From positions 496,001 to 560,000 of the forward strand of contig JAUPSS010000006.1 in assembly GCA_040285825.1 (NCBI GenBank): DNA of 64,000 nt. The letters run 5' to 3'. This document shows, piece by piece, positions 30,011 to 41,438 of the stretch. Each line of letters begins with the position of its first letter. The first letter of the stretch is position 1. The translations under genes and the position numbers were made by a program. The DNA is from Eukaryota sp. TZLM1-RC (Eukaryota > Metamonada: BaSk clade). The notes under the pieces were generated by a model that had not been told where the DNA came from, searched no databases, and saw only the letters and a program-made list of their open reading frames with translations.

Positions 30011-31892
30011 ACGAAAGGAATTGAATTTCTTCCAATAGAGCATATAAACCATTTAAAATTATTCATTTGATAATACGAATTCAATTTTAAACTTCATTTT
30101 CTGATGAAAAGTTTGTGATGTGGTGTATGCAAATCCAGTTTCCCTCATTGATTCATTGCTTATAATGCTATTTGTCAGTGATTAGTGGACTTAAAAACCA
30201 ATGACAATTAGAATTGACATCATGTCAAATCACAGTGATATTGTTGTGAATGTGTTATATGGTACAATATAATTATTAGTTAATTTGAAAATGTTTTGAC
30301 AACATCTTATTTAGAAATATAAATTTAATTTATTCGCAAAATAATTCATCAATTAGAAACATACACTTACCCAATTGCTTCAATTGTCGTTGTGTTTTGA
30401 AAAACATGCGAGTAAGGAACAGAAAAGATCCATACAAATGTACTACTTCCTTTGACTGTCAATAGCCACAGAATGTATCAATTCGGATGATATACTCATA
30501 AATGTAACAACAGGAACCTTAAATGTTTGTGTATTCGACAGTTCGATAGATCATCAATTGAAATTGTTTAGGCATCCTAGTACAATATCTACGTTAACTG
30601 TTCTATATCAAAATCTTTCAAGCTATGACAATTGCACACTTTGAATTCCTAAAAAAAAGAAATAAAGCAGAAAATGGTATTGAGTCTATAAGGGCTGAAC
30701 CTCAAATCCGTTGTTTGGATTGCCCTAATATAAATAATGGCAAATGCACAAGAATCAAGAAGGGGTACAAGATAAGATTGATGTCGTTGATTTATATTAT
30801 AACATGAATGTATAATGTTTCCATACTTTTTTTGTTATATAAAACTATTTTCTTTTTTTAAAAAATATTTGGTTTGAACATTATGAACTGAATGTCACTG
30901 AAAATAATCTCATTTTATTTATTCACAAATATTACAATTTGTTTGCTTGTCGGGAAAAGTTTTTGTAATTTACGATAATTACATTAATTTCAATGAGAAG
31001 CTAGAGAATTTTCAAAATATTATGAAATTATTGTCACCGATGTTAATCCTGTTTAATATTTAGTAACATTAATCCAAAAATCTTTATTAACAAAAACAAT
31101 GTTTATTACATATGTGTATTATCTTCGTGTACAGCTCCTCTTTTACTAGGTTTGGGGCGTTGACCTGAAGCAGAATTTCGTTGTCTGGGGATGTGAGGTG
31201 GGGAGGGTACGACCGGTGGAGTAGGCGTATGTTTAAAAAATTAAAATTTAAAAAAACATTGGTGATTAAATTTAGTAATAACCATAACATAAAAACTAAT
31301 TATTCAATGAAAGGACAATTTCACCAAACACATGAAGATGGGGTAGTTATAATAGACTAAACTTAGAATCAAAAAACAACAACGCCAACACTGCTTCAAT
31401 TTCAATTTCAATTTCAGTTTCAATTTCAAATTGCTAATTTCCACAACGGTATCGAATGCCTATCCAATGTATCTCTATTAGTGGTCATCAGCATCAGCTT
31501 GATTTACCCTCTGGCTGTAGACCCATCCACGACGCTTAAATAAAGAGTTTATATGTTTCTAATTTGTTGCCTAAGGTCTAATAATAAAGAAATAAAGTCT
31601 GTAATAAAGAAAAGTCTGATTTATTTTCTATTCATATGGTATAAGCCTTAAAGCGCCAACACTGCTTCTCTTCTTTTTCAAAATACAAATAAATCAGCTT
31701 ATTTGAATATGAAAAAAAAAACATTCAACAAATCACTAAATAACTATACAAACTGTGAATTGTTTAAATTGTGTCTCCTATATCTGAACAAAAAATAAAA
31801 GATTTTATAGATTTACATGGTATATATTAGTTTAGGATATTTGGGTCAATAAACAATGTTTATAATAATCTTTATTAATGAAAAGAATGTAT
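30011..31892. other. Long AT-rich stretch without a recognised gene
   Basis: Only short unsupported frames: 30625-30807 plus (with CLDCPNINNGKC, a weak Cys cluster) and 31087-31290 minus. 31398-31430 contains about six repeats of CAATTT. I see no repeat family member. Confidence 0.5.
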
Positions 31893-32076
31893 TCACAGTA
31901 TATAAAATAAATCAATATTAAAGAAAACATAAACACTATTTATAAAAATACAAAACGTCTTTTCCTCAGGTGAATCTTCGGGAAAAAGGAATTGATCCAT
32001 TTTACCATTATCATCCTTCGACACATTCAATGAAATTACTTCGTTCCAATATTGCTTGACGGATCATAACGTCAAG
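31893..32076 (-). pseudogene. Unassigned coding fragment
   Basis: A minus frame reads VKQYWNEVISLNVSKDDNG and MDQFLFPEDSPEEKTFCIF, with TGA at 31893. There is no start codon. The codon pattern and charged composition look coding. No family is recognised. Confidence 0.3.
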
Positions 32077-32207
32077 TTATTTTTCCATCAGTTAGGGTTA
32101 CCATTATAATTATTAGGGTTATTACCATTTTTGGTAAATTGTTGTTTTAACCAAAAAAAATTGATACATTGTGTGGTTACTGCCAGTTATTTGTGATATA
32201 AATAAAA

Positions 32208-32691
32208 ATGTCACCATTGAAGAGTTTTTCCGAGGACCAATGGACGCAGAGTGGACATCCACTCAAGATTAACACGGTCAAGACGCCGCAAATTTCTCAA
32301 CCGTTTGTTCTCAATCATTTTCTCATATCAGCAGCCTATTTACCCTCCCTCGCCTCCTCGTCCCGGTCTTGCCAAAGAAGAGGACTGGTCTGATGCTGAA
32401 CGTTCTTGTTCCGAGTTATCATCTTCTCAATCAGTTGGAGAGACATATGGAGGTGCCACTGTTTGCTCTGTTCGCAATCGTCATAGATGCCAAACCTGTA
32501 AGAACCAACGGGACCGCTTGAATCATCTTTTAAATCATAAAGACGACGAATATTTGGATCTTAACGATCCTAACCCACCAACCAAGGTAGACTCAGTTTT
32601 GTTTGTTTCAATTTGTTTTGAAACAATAAAAAAACTTACTCAATTACATACATCAATGATCAAAAAACAAGTAAGAGCAATTTCTTTTTAA
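32208..32691 (+). pseudogene. Gag-like gene, copy 1 (frames broken)
   Basis: The first ~130 bases (PMDAEWTSTQD in one frame, then TAA) and the following PPSPPRPGLAKEEDWSDAE align with 33538-33710. A Cys pair follows (CQTCKNQRDR). The end, from about 32590, runs into repeat-like sequence. It is a decayed paralogue of the zinc-knuckle gene at 33352-34188. Confidence 0.45.
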
Positions 32692-32874
32692 TATGAGTAG
32701 AGCTGATTCAATTACACATTAAAACATGGCTTTCCCTTTTGACAGATTGGAATATTTTGATTACCGATTGTCATCCAAACAGCCGTTGAATATCTTGATT
32801 TTGGGTATTTCATGCACCAAATTATTGATTCCACCTCCGACCATTGATCCCATCCGCCCCATCCACCTAGCTCT

Positions 32875-33348
32875 ATGCCTGACTCCGGTCAGTTAGCTTC
32901 ACGCAATCGTCAATTTATGACTGACTCCGGTCAGTCAAATTCGCTGTCACAAGACCCCTCCTGCTCTGACTCCTACGAATCCTCCTCTGAATCTGACGTC
33001 TCATCGTCCACTTCCCATCAACTCGCCCCTTCAAAGCCCCACAAAACCGAAACAATAAATCAAAGGCAACAACGAATCAGGAATGAACGTTACAAGAGAA
33101 AACTCATAAAATTACACAATGTAAGGCGTGAACTATATGATGACGGATTCATTTTTTCCTGGTCGGTTGTACCGAAACAGAAAGAAGGAGAACCATGTAA
33201 CAAAACCACTGGTTATTGTCAGCGTCCATTTGTCAACATTTCTCCTCACGAGATCAATGAAATTCATGAAAGTTTACAAGAATTAAACCCCCACATTCAA
33301 CCATTTAAGGCTACCGCCAAATCGGCTAGTGACCAGAAGCACCACTGA
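32875..33348 (+). CDS. Hypothetical Ser-rich protein, 157 aa
   Basis: ATG at 32875. A Ser/Asp-rich first third (SDSYESSSESDVSSSTS), a basic middle (INQRQQRIRNERYKRKLIKL), then a compact segment with KTTGYCQRPFVNISPHEINE. The frame is uninterrupted. It lies directly upstream of, and may belong to, the zinc-knuckle gene that follows in another frame 4 bases on. A Gag N-terminal part is plausible but not shown. Confidence 0.45.
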   Translation: MPDSGQLASRNRQFMTDSGQSNSLSQDPSCSDSYESSSESDVSSSTSHQLAPSKPHKTETINQRQQRIRNERYKRKLIKLHNVRRELYDDGFIFSWSVVPKQKEGEPCNKTTGYCQRPFVNISPHEINEIHESLQELNPHIQPFKATAKSASDQKHH

Positions 33349-33351
33349 TTC

Positions 33352-33773
33352 GATGTATATCATTGAAGAAGTCAAAGACTCGTTAGGTGTATGTCGGACC
33401 CGACACATCAACTTATCATAGTATCTTTCACGTGAAGTCCATGTATACGGCAAGTATACTCTTCAAGAGCTATTAGATGTTGTCACTTCTGCTGTTGCTG
33501 TTCCCGGTATTGTCGCTGTGTTAGACACTTCTGACGAACCTATGGACGCAGAGTGGACATCCACTCAGGATCAGCATGTTCATGATGCTGCCAACATGTC
33601 AACAGTTTGTGTTTCTCACGCTTTTTCTCATATTAGCAGCCTGTTTGCCCTCCCTCTCCTCATCGACCCGGACTCTCTCCAGTAGCTGACTGGTCAGACG
33701 CTACAACAAGAAGAAGAAGATCAGGAAATCAAGAAGCAACCGCTGACTTGGCAACAAGCGAATGAAAGCTTTT
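33352..33773 (+). pseudogene. Middle part of the zinc-knuckle gene, two in-frame TAG
   Basis: The frame reads MYIIEEVKDSLGVCRTRH, TAG, REVHVYGKYTLQELLDVV, EPMDAEWTSTQDQHVHDAAN, then TAG. From about 33620 the better frame is PPSPHRPGLSPVADWSDAT, which leads with one TGA into the zinc knuckle. It aligns with 32241-32400. Confidence 0.4.
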
Positions 33774-33786
33774 AAAGCCACTCCGC

Positions 33787-34188
33787 ATATGCAATAAATG
33801 TCGCAAACCTGGACATAATATTTCAGCTTGTCCCCTTATTCAGAAGGAAAAACTTAATGCTCGTGCAGCTACTGATTTGAATTTTTCATTTTCACATAGT
33901 CCTGAAAACGAATTTCTACTTGAGATTCCTGATAATATATCTCACAACGGTGATCAGAAAGATGACAAAAGATGTGTTTTTTGTCAAAAACCTGTTGCTG
34001 TTAATGATTCTGGTCGCCCTTTACTTTTCTGTGATTCTTGTGTTGCTGCCGATCAGTTACGTTGTCCCATTCGAGCTCCTGCTCAGCTTAGTCCGTTGGC
34101 TTCAGCCCTGACCACGGCCAATTTTTCACAGGATAAACCTCATGTCACAAGCCCAGAGTTAGAAGCGCTCCTCGCCACTCAATATTAA
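33787..34188 (+). CDS. Zinc-knuckle plus zinc-ribbon protein, copy 1
   Basis: The open frame begins with a perfect knuckle, CNKCRKPGHNISAC, followed about 45 residues on by CVFCQKPVAVNDSGRPLLFCDSC, two Cys pairs typical of a zinc ribbon. The same two modules in the same order are found in the gene at 46576-47022 and in the ligase array, where the knuckle is damaged. Nucleic acid binding is likely. A TGA separates it from the upstream exon-like part. It ends ALLATQY at the edge of a repeat B element. Confidence 0.6.
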   Translation: MCNKCRKPGHNISACPLIQKEKLNARAATDLNFSFSHSPENEFLLEIPDNISHNGDQKDDKRCVFCQKPVAVNDSGRPLLFCDSCVAADQLRCPIRAPAQLSPLASALTTANFSQDKPHVTSPELEALLATQY

Positions 34189-35495
34189 TTCTTGTAGTAA
34201 ATGAAGAAAATAAAAATGAATTAATTTTGTTGAGGTAAAAAAAGAAACCCTCAAATTAATTCATAAATGAAATGGTTGTAAGTATTAAACCTACAAAGAT
34301 CCAAAAACATGTAGACTATACAGACACACGTAATCAGATCTTTCTTGACCGTTATCAACTTCAAACAGTTAAAAACTGAATCATTGATGATTAATCAGTC
34401 GTTTATGTATTTATTATTAGAGACTCAAAATAAAGAGAATTACTCTCAATGTTTGATAGAGACTCTAAATTTAAAAAATTCAAAGTAGTTTTGGTTAATT
34501 CAAGGTAATCATCCAAGTTGAACCACCAACAACAACAGTTTCGAAATCAGTAGTAGAATAAGTAGCATCAATAGATTGAGATTGACAACCAACAACAAGT
34601 ACAGGATCAACATTAGATTTAACAAGGGTAATGAGAGGAAAATTATTAGTGCATCCACTAATAACTTTACCTTCAGCATCAACTAGACCTAAAGTTTTAA
34701 TATTGGTGAAATCCACAATTGAGTCATCTACATTGATAAATAAACCATAACAAGATTCAGAAACACATCATTAATCATAATCCAATTAATTTTGATTAAT
34801 GTAAAATGGTCATGAGTAGCAAACCCACATAGTTTAATTCAATGGTTTAATCAGTAGCAAAAGATTAAGTTGAACAACCAACAACAACTAAATGATCAAA
34901 CTCAACAATGGATTTAACAAGGGTAATAAGAGGTAAATAGCATCCATCAATAACATTACCATTAAAATCAACTGAAACTAAAGTTTAGACATTGGACATT
35001 GGTCAAATTCCAGGTTCATCAAAATTGGACAAGACTGAGGTCCTGGGTTCGACTCTCACCAACTCCAAAAAAATCAAAAGAGTCACGAGTTCGAGTCCCA
35101 ATGAAGGAAAAAACACAGGAAATGATAAAGCACAAATGTTGCTAAAGATTGAACGAAAAGATGATGGAGTTGAGAATGACAGAAAACGTGGATCTACTGA
35201 GATACTGAGTGGCTTGGTGAGGGTTGCTCTGAACAACAAGTAAGAACAAGAAAAACTAAAGAAAGAGCTAAGAAATAAACGATCGTAAGCAAAAACAACG
35301 ACATCAACGCTGTGGTAGACATCAAAAGCAAGAACGATGAGTATCGATGGGGTGCTGACGCCGGAAGAAGAAAGCGTCATGCATTCTCGGAATACGAGGG
35401 GAAGGCCTAAGCATGCCCGACTCCAGGGGACTCGGTACAATAAAACAAAAGGGATTGGAGATGGAAATAGTGTGTTTTTCATTTCAATAAATGGA
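34170..35495 (+). mobile_element. Repeat family B, copy 5 (short-form tail)
   Basis: The start overlaps the end of the zinc-knuckle ORF. It holds a second partial internal copy (34800-35060), B-box-like GGGTTCGACTCTC at 35044-35056 and GAGTTCGAGTCCC near 35087. The tail (GAATACGAGGGGAAGG) is shared with 17030 and 19040. Internal ORFs are not conserved. Confidence 0.7.
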
Positions 35496-36850
35496 ACTTT
35501 CAACTAACATTATCTAATGACTCAAGTCAAATCATATCAAGCCAAGTCAACTTGTGAATAACGACTTAACATGTTTCGTGTTTGGATCAGAAGTCACCTT
35601 GTCAATAAGTTTTGAAACGGGGTGATGAGACATGAGGAGGATTCAATGCCGATCAGTTAGAGATGGATTAAGGAATATTTAAGATTTCTTGTACTACCAA
35701 ACTTAGAATGTACACAATTAGTGCAATAAATGGTCCATTAACATTTCAATGGTCAACGTGAGTCAGATTTAGGTCGGCTGATCCCACTGAAGACTAACTT
35801 TTCATTCATCCACACTAACGTCTCACATTGTTTGTTTGAATGTACTGCCTCGCACCATTTGTGTTAGTGAAACTACTCTGAACAAAACTTTGTTCAGATT
35901 TGTTATAATAATTTATGTCGTTCAAGTGGTAAGAATTTTACTGGGTATTTATGGAAGAATATCATTTTGCATAACTTCAAAAAAAAACTATGGAACTGTA
36001 AAACCCCTTAATTATGTGTGTATTGTATAAGCTTTTGCAAGTATAAAATGGTATATAAGAGTTTGTAATATTTGATAGAGAATTTGAAATTTTATTTTAA
36101 AATCTCACATTTTTCAAAAAGTCATACAACTCTTTCATAAATCTTTGTTAATTTCTACAAACAAATTCTATGTTTTGCTTACAACAGTTTTAATTTAATG
36201 ATGTCAATATTACGTAATGTGTTGTTTTGGTTATCTCATTTTACTAATTTCTTCAACTTTCATGTCGGAAAATAATGTTGGAACAATGAATGTGTTCGAA
36301 TCACTGTGGTCTTGAATATGTATAGTACCATAAGCTAAAAAACAATGCTGATAGTGTTTAAACTGTCTGAATGTGAGTGTAATGTGTAGATTTTCATTAT
36401 CATTGACCATAATCCCTATCATTTTGCATAACTTCAAAATAAACTATGGAACTGAAAAACCTCTAAATTATGTGTGTATTGTATAAAATTATGCGAGTAT
36501 AAAATGGTATAAAAGAGTTTGTAATATTTGAAATAAGTGTGTTTTTCATTTCAATAAATGGAAACATAAGCTAGGTGTAACTCTTTTTGATCATTTTCAC
36601 TGATTTTTTACGGAATCCAGTAATAAAAAGATAGTTGAAATCTTTGAAGAGATTTGTTTTTTTGTTATTGTTGGTTCTCATTATCGTCAAAAAGCGTGAT
36701 TTTCCAGAGGATGAAAATGAGGATCAATAGTTTTGTCTTGTTTTGGTTCAAAATTTTTTTGAATCGAATATTTGTTTTTACTATTGAAAATTGGACCTGT
36801 TTTTCATTTAGTTGTCCTTGTTGTTCTTTAATTGTAGAAGGAAAAATAAA
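35496..36850. repeat. Composite of repeat fragments
   Basis: 35640-35755 is nearly identical to 44708-44825, the 3' flank and last codons of the acidic-protein gene. 35906-35967 is a shard of the non-LTR element's end (TTATGTCGTTCAAGTGGTAAG, as at 40143). 35960-36545 is repeat A (one unit plus part of the next). 36533-36562 repeats the end of copy 5 of family B. 36600-36850 shows no gene. Confidence 0.65.
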
Positions 36851-37421
36851 TAATTACCATAGTATACTTTTTTGGTCGGCAAGTTTATAAGTATCATAGT
36901 TCCAAGGCTGATATTCCCGTAATGTTAGTCATTTGGAACCCAGGTATCCAAAAATTGGTAGCGAATGACTATGAAAGCACAGACAGTATTCGCCCAATTG
37001 TATGTTTAACCCAACCTGCTTATCCCAGACACGTATACGATATTTCAGATGCCGTCAAAAGAGTATGATACACCGAATGGCAACAAACAACGGAGACCAT
37101 ATCGTAAACACACGTATGTTTTTGTTGATCATTCCGCCAACAGATCTTTTAACCCTGTTGTCAGGTATTTTTAATCTTGTTGAAGAAGAAAGACCACACA
37201 AATCTTTCACTTTCCAATTTATAGATTTAACACAGTTAAAAATTCAGTCGCCATTTTATGTTCGAAAACATATTTTTATTGGGGTGGTGTTACATATGTG
37301 GAGAGACGAACACTATATATTTTTAGGTAACGACTTATCCAACAAACCACTTTGCATAACATTGTACAAGAAGTATGAACTAAAAAGACCTACTTGTGTT
37401 AAATTTAAATTTAAAGAATGA
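36851..37421 (+). pseudogene. Unknown gene Y, copy 2, with C-terminal block shared at 307-524
   Basis: The frame reads GRQVYKYHSSKADIPVMLV, IWNPGIQKLV, RPIVCLTQPAYPRHVYD, then shifts by one base to NKQRRPYRKHTYVFVDHS and again to FIDLTQLKIQSPFYV, VVLHMWRDEHYIFL and ITLYKKYELKRPT. The first part aligns with 27518-27931; the last part with 307-524 on the minus strand. So one gene contains both conserved blocks, while each of the other loci holds only one. No domain recognised. Confidence 0.5.
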
Positions 37422-37690
37422 TTCAACATCATGGCTGTTAATTGTGAATATATATTTTAATTTAAAATTTGATATTTCATCAGTTCTATTATTAAATTTA
37501 CGTAACCTGGCAACGCTAACAGGATATTCTAAATTACAATCTAATAGTATTTTTATTGTTGAGTTACCTCTGGATTTTGAATTAATCTCAATGATATTAA
37601 TATCATTGTTTGTGGGATATGATATTCCATCTCAATTATCAGCGCAAACATTCAAAAACAAAAAAAATAAAAAACAAAAAAAATAAAAAC
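37390..37690 (-). pseudogene. Diverged fragment of the array protein MITRLF
   Basis: On the minus strand it reads NDINIIEINSKSRGNSTIKIL and similar, aligned with residues about 20-100 of the 186-aa protein at 59283-59843. The plus ORF 37396-37686 is its shadow. It shows that the third gene of the ligase array also exists as an older dispersed copy. Confidence 0.55.
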
Positions 37691-37830
37691 ACATAAAAAA
37701 AATTTCCACACCAACTTTTGATGAATCTTTGTACAGCTTGGACATCATTAAATTTAAATAATTGGGAACACTTCTATACAAAGCAAAAATGATACGATTC
37801 TTCCATAAATACACACATGCAGGCATTTAC
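37682..37830 (-). repeat. Inverted 3' end of the non-LTR retrotransposon
   Basis: Reverse complement of about 40175-40290 (GATGAATCTTTGTACAGCTTGG, TCTTCCATAAAT). It sits back to back with the MITRLF fragment. Confidence 0.7.
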
Positions 37831-38011
37831 TTCCACTCTTACACACTGGAAAAAGGAGAGACCTGAGGAAGATGCTCCAATTGTATTGGCTCATAAGCGT
37901 GATATAAATGTTCCACAACCAACAAGCATTGTACCGGTTGTGACCGAGATTGAACGGGACCATATGAGTAGGGAGAGGGATGAGATGGAAGATGTCGACT
38001 ACGGAGAGTAG
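37817..38011 (+). CDS. Hypothetical protein, 64 aa
   Basis: ATG at 37817 (MQAFTSTLTHWKKERPEED). A charged, proline-containing peptide ending ERDEMEDVDYGE. The open frame begins within the retroelement remnant and may be an exon or a fragment. No family recognised. Confidence 0.3.
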   Translation: MQAFTSTLTHWKKERPEEDAPIVLAHKRDINVPQPTSIVPVVTEIERDHMSRERDEMEDVDYGE

Positions 38012-38085
38012 GTCGCCTAGAGTAGCGTAAGGGAGAATGTGGTTTAGAAAAATTGTAAGACCATTAAACTAAAACTTTATTAAAA

Positions 38086-38454
38086 CTATTCTTGAATTGC
38101 AGAATTAAAAAAACTATCAACTTTCTGCATGTACTCATAATATTGATCCAATGTTGAGAAGGATTTTACAATAGTCTGGGTATTGTCCATAAGAAGACCT
38201 ATTGTTTCGATAAAGTCATCTTCTTCTTCTGCACCAGGTTTATCAGTTGTTGCTTGTTCGTCGGAATCAGAATTAGGGGGTGAAAGAGGATAAGCTATGT
38301 CGGGAGACTGTGAAGGAATCAAAAGGTCGAAAGATGAATACAACGATTCTGACCAGAGTGAGTGTGGATCCAACTCGTATGGTTGTTCATAATGATGTGA
38401 TGACACAGCTCGGTGGTTTATTTCTAAAGGGAATGCCAGTTTTCTAAAGACCAA
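38086..38454 (-). CDS. Small acidic protein family, copy 2
   Basis: 122 codons. A Ser/Pro/His-rich first half (PLSPPNSDSDEQATTD), then the family C-terminus EEEDDFIETIGLLMDN, IVKSFSTLDQYYEYMQKVDS, FF. The shared C-terminal block of about 40 residues, probably two helices, is under constraint in all three copies, while the N-terminal half is free to vary. The stop TAG is followed after 7 bases by AATAAA. The function is unknown. Confidence 0.5.
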   Translation of the reverse strand: MVFRKLAFPLEINHRAVSSHHYEQPYELDPHSLWSESLYSSFDLLIPSQSPDIAYPLSPPNSDSDEQATTDKPGAEEEDDFIETIGLLMDNTQTIVKSFSTLDQYYEYMQKVDSFFNSAIQE

Positions 38455-38951
38455 AGGGCAGGCGATCTTCGTTTGGTCAGCTAGGGCTACCTTAAGGAAG
38501 TTGGGACTAGCTTGTATCCCTCTGAAGGTTCAGTTGATTAGCTAGTCTTCGTCAGTTTTGAAAAAAACCCAGAATAAAACTAGTGATACTGATTAGTTAG
38601 ACTAATTACTTCCAGCGGTGTAATGCCCTTGTTTTGGGAGAGATTGATTATTTAAATGTTGATTTAAAAATTGTTTAACAAATTTTTTTTATAAAAAAAG
38701 GTTGATGACCAATCCAAAAACACTGTTCCCAATAAGATACAATTCTATTTGCCAGTTTTTTCACATTGAATGTGAACACTTCCTCCTTATGAGTATTGAT
38801 ACGACAGTTTAATGACCTTATGGATAACGATCTTTGGGTTTTCCTTCAAAGTTACAAACGCCTGATTAAAGAAAGTTGTGTCATGAGAAGGTAGAGACAA
38901 CAAAGTATTGAAAAGAAATAAATAAAAGAAAGATGGACAATGAAGTGATGG
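38455..38951. other. Intergenic, no gene recognised
   Basis: No supported frame. The minus ORF 38787-38984 overlaps the 5' edge of the retroelement frame and is not supported. Confidence 0.4.
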
Positions 38952-40271
38952 TTTCAACAAACCAGTGACACGGTTGCTATTCAAGATCTAGAAAGTGACA
39001 AACATTTAGCGTTTTCGGTTCTGAATGTGTGTTTTGGATCAACAATTAATCACCTTCTTCGTTCTTTATCCCCCACAATTTCTCATGATTTTGCACGTCA
39101 ATTCAATACTTTTAGAACAAATTTCTTAGGAGATTTAGTAGAAGTTTGTCCATCAAAAATTCCTTATCATGCATTTTTTAGTCCTTAATTTGGTGGAGTT
39201 GGTTTTTCAAAAGCAGAGTATTTATGCAAAAGTGCTATTATTGGAGGTATGAAAAATTTTCTTTTTGAGTAGAAACTTCGTTTTGATCATATTCCTTTGA
39301 ATGAATCACATCCTTTATTAATTTCTCTTGAAAACATGGTGCAAGAATTACCTATTGATGTGTGGAATAAGTGTTTTACTTCAAGTTTGCTTTCTGTACC
39401 TTCGAGGTTTTTGTCTAATCTTCATCGTGCTGTTGTGAAATTACAGAAGTCTGTTTTAATTGGTTTTGAAGACCTGGATTTCTCTAAACGATTTAGTGTG
39501 ACTAAGATTAATAATCCCGTCTTTGCTGCCTTTTTATCAGACATTCAGAATTGCACTAGTTTAATATCTCAGCAACCAAGGCCATTTGGTCTTCACTTAA
39601 CAAATGAAGCTTGGAAACAAAACATGCGTTTGAAATCAGGGGTGCATCGAAGTGGTATTTTGGATAATTCTGTTTGTATGTGCAACGAAAAACCGACTGT
39701 CAATTCCCGTCATACTGTAAGTTGTAAGAAATTTCTTCAATATCGGTCAGCTCTTCATAATGCCGTTCGTGATGTGACATATGAGATGTCCAAGTGTTAC
39801 AATTTTAGTTGCAAAATAGAACCGTTGTTGAAGCATTATAGCGATAATAATCTGTTTAATTCACGTCGAGGTGATTTAATTGCTCCTTTTGTGGATTCCT
39901 CTCAAGTTGTTGTTGATTTTACTACAGTTGATTCCTTTGCTTTTATTTATCGTGATGATGTTTTACTTAGTGCTAATGGTCATTAAAACAAGGCTGAAGA
40001 TCGTAAAAGAGATAAATATACTGAGATATTAAATGATTTAAATAAGAATCTTTACTCGAAGTTTTCGTTTGTTCCTTTTGCCTTTTCGATTTTTGACAAC
40101 ATTGGACAGTCCGCCTTGAATTTTATCAATGATTTTGGTAATTTATGTCGTTCAAGTGGTAAGAATTTTGCAGGGAATTTATGGAAGAATCGTATCATTT
40201 TCGCTTTGTACAGAAGTGTTCCCAAGTACTTGAGTTTAATGATGTCCAAGCTGTACAAGGATTCATCATGA
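38952..40271 (+). pseudogene. Non-LTR retrotransposon C-terminus: CCHC and restriction-like endonuclease
   Basis: A 440-codon frame with only three stops (TAA 39186, TAG 39270, TAA 39984). Order: thumb-like region (FGGVGFSKAEYL), PFGLHLTNEAW, a CCHC motif CMCNEKPTVNSRHTVSC, HNAVRDVTYEM, then the restriction-like endonuclease signature RRGDLIAPF, VVVDFTTVD and, after the last stop, NKAEDRKRDKY. This is the arrangement of R2-type elements, whose endonuclease nicks DNA to prime reverse transcription. The reverse transcriptase core is absent, so the copy is 5'-truncated. TGA at 40269, then an A-rich tail with AATAAATAAATAAATAAA. Confidence 0.75.
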
Positions 40272-40472
40272 GTTGGTGTGGAGAATTTTGTTTCTTATGT
40301 GTTTTAGTTTGTTTTGTTATGTTTTGTTATTTTTTTAATAAATAAATAAATAAATAAAATAAAAAAGAAATAATTACTAAATCAAAAAAGAATACAGTAT
40401 CAACTACAAAAGTATCTAGTAAAGACATAGTTAAAAGCAAAAATCTCAATACAATGCCTATTTATATCCCCC
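40272..40472. repeat. A-rich tail and inverted repeat fragment
   Basis: 40325-40370 is an A-rich tract with tetranucleotide AATA repeats, as at the 3' end of a LINE. 40370-40455 is the reverse complement of 18690-18790. Confidence 0.6.
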
Positions 40473-41438
40473 ATGCCTCGTGAACGTAAAAACAGTACTC
40501 TTGCTCGTGCACAAAAATGGACAACTTAGTGTTAAATTCTTCGGCTTCAACAGATTAAAGGAATTACAACCAATTTGGAAATTAGACCTTTGGAAAGTAG
40601 ACCTTCACCTCATCGACACTGTCCAGAATTTTTCTCCTAATCAGTCTGCCTATTTGACTGTTTTATGGAAAGAAAAATGGAAAGATGTTGGCTTTGAGAT
40701 GTCTGATTCAGTCTATCTGAATATTACTCAACAGAAAGATTTTTGGACAAGTGACTGGAGAGCAGTTTATTACTGTAAGCGTTTAATGGAAGAAGATCCA
40801 ATACAAATAGAAAAATTTACTACTGAAGATTATATGAATTTACGAAGATTCTAAAAATTGGTCTTCTTCTCTCTTGTAATGAGGTAGAATTTGACAGTAC
40901 AAATGAAGAGCTGGATACTCCCCACAGTCCAAACAGTGCACAGTATGTCGAGCCACAAAATAGATTGAATGTTAATCTACCATCATCGCCACGATCGTCA
41001 CTACACATACCTCTCTCAGCGTTGGATAAGTCATTACTGGTTGAACATTTACGTCAGAATTTTGCCCCAAATACTGTTGTGAAAGACATTTATGAACAAC
41101 AAGTATATTGGGCTATTGTATACCCCCTTGGTCAGCTCTTGGAGAAACTTTCCTTTTTGAAGAGACCACTTCAACAACAATTTCCTTCTCTTGACCCTGC
41201 TATGAAAATGGCACTTTTTAAAGAATCACCTTCTGAAATCTCCTACACTGCTGTGCACGAAGAGAATATATTTCAAACCAGCAAACTGTCTCCGTTGTTG
41301 GTCTATAACAACCGTAATATAAAAGTTATCCCCACTTTTGCAACTTGGCTCAAAAAGAAAATTAAATGTCCAAAAAACAGAAGTGCTCTGAAGCAACGTC
41401 TTTTATTTGAGTTAGAGAATCAAATTGCATATAAATAA
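40473..41438 (+). pseudogene. Unknown ~320-aa protein, two frameshifts
   Basis: ATG at 40473 (MPRERKNSTLARAQKWTT). One shift near 40530 leads to SVKFFGFNRLKELQPIW and WKDVGFEMSDSVYLNIT; a second in the A5 run near 40855 leads to KIGLLLSCNEVEFDSTN, then ALDKSLLVEHLRQNF and TFATWLKKKIKCPKNR, ending ELENQIAYK. The TAA stop runs into AATAAAT. It is well preserved otherwise and looks like a recently active gene. No known domain is recognised. Confidence 0.45.

Noticed and set aside
37165-37218. Intron GTATTT...TTAACACAG in gene Y copy 2
   Set aside because: The paralogue at 307-524 reads the 3' part of this stretch (IDLT-x2-KIQSPFYV) as coding sequence, and removal gives a stop.
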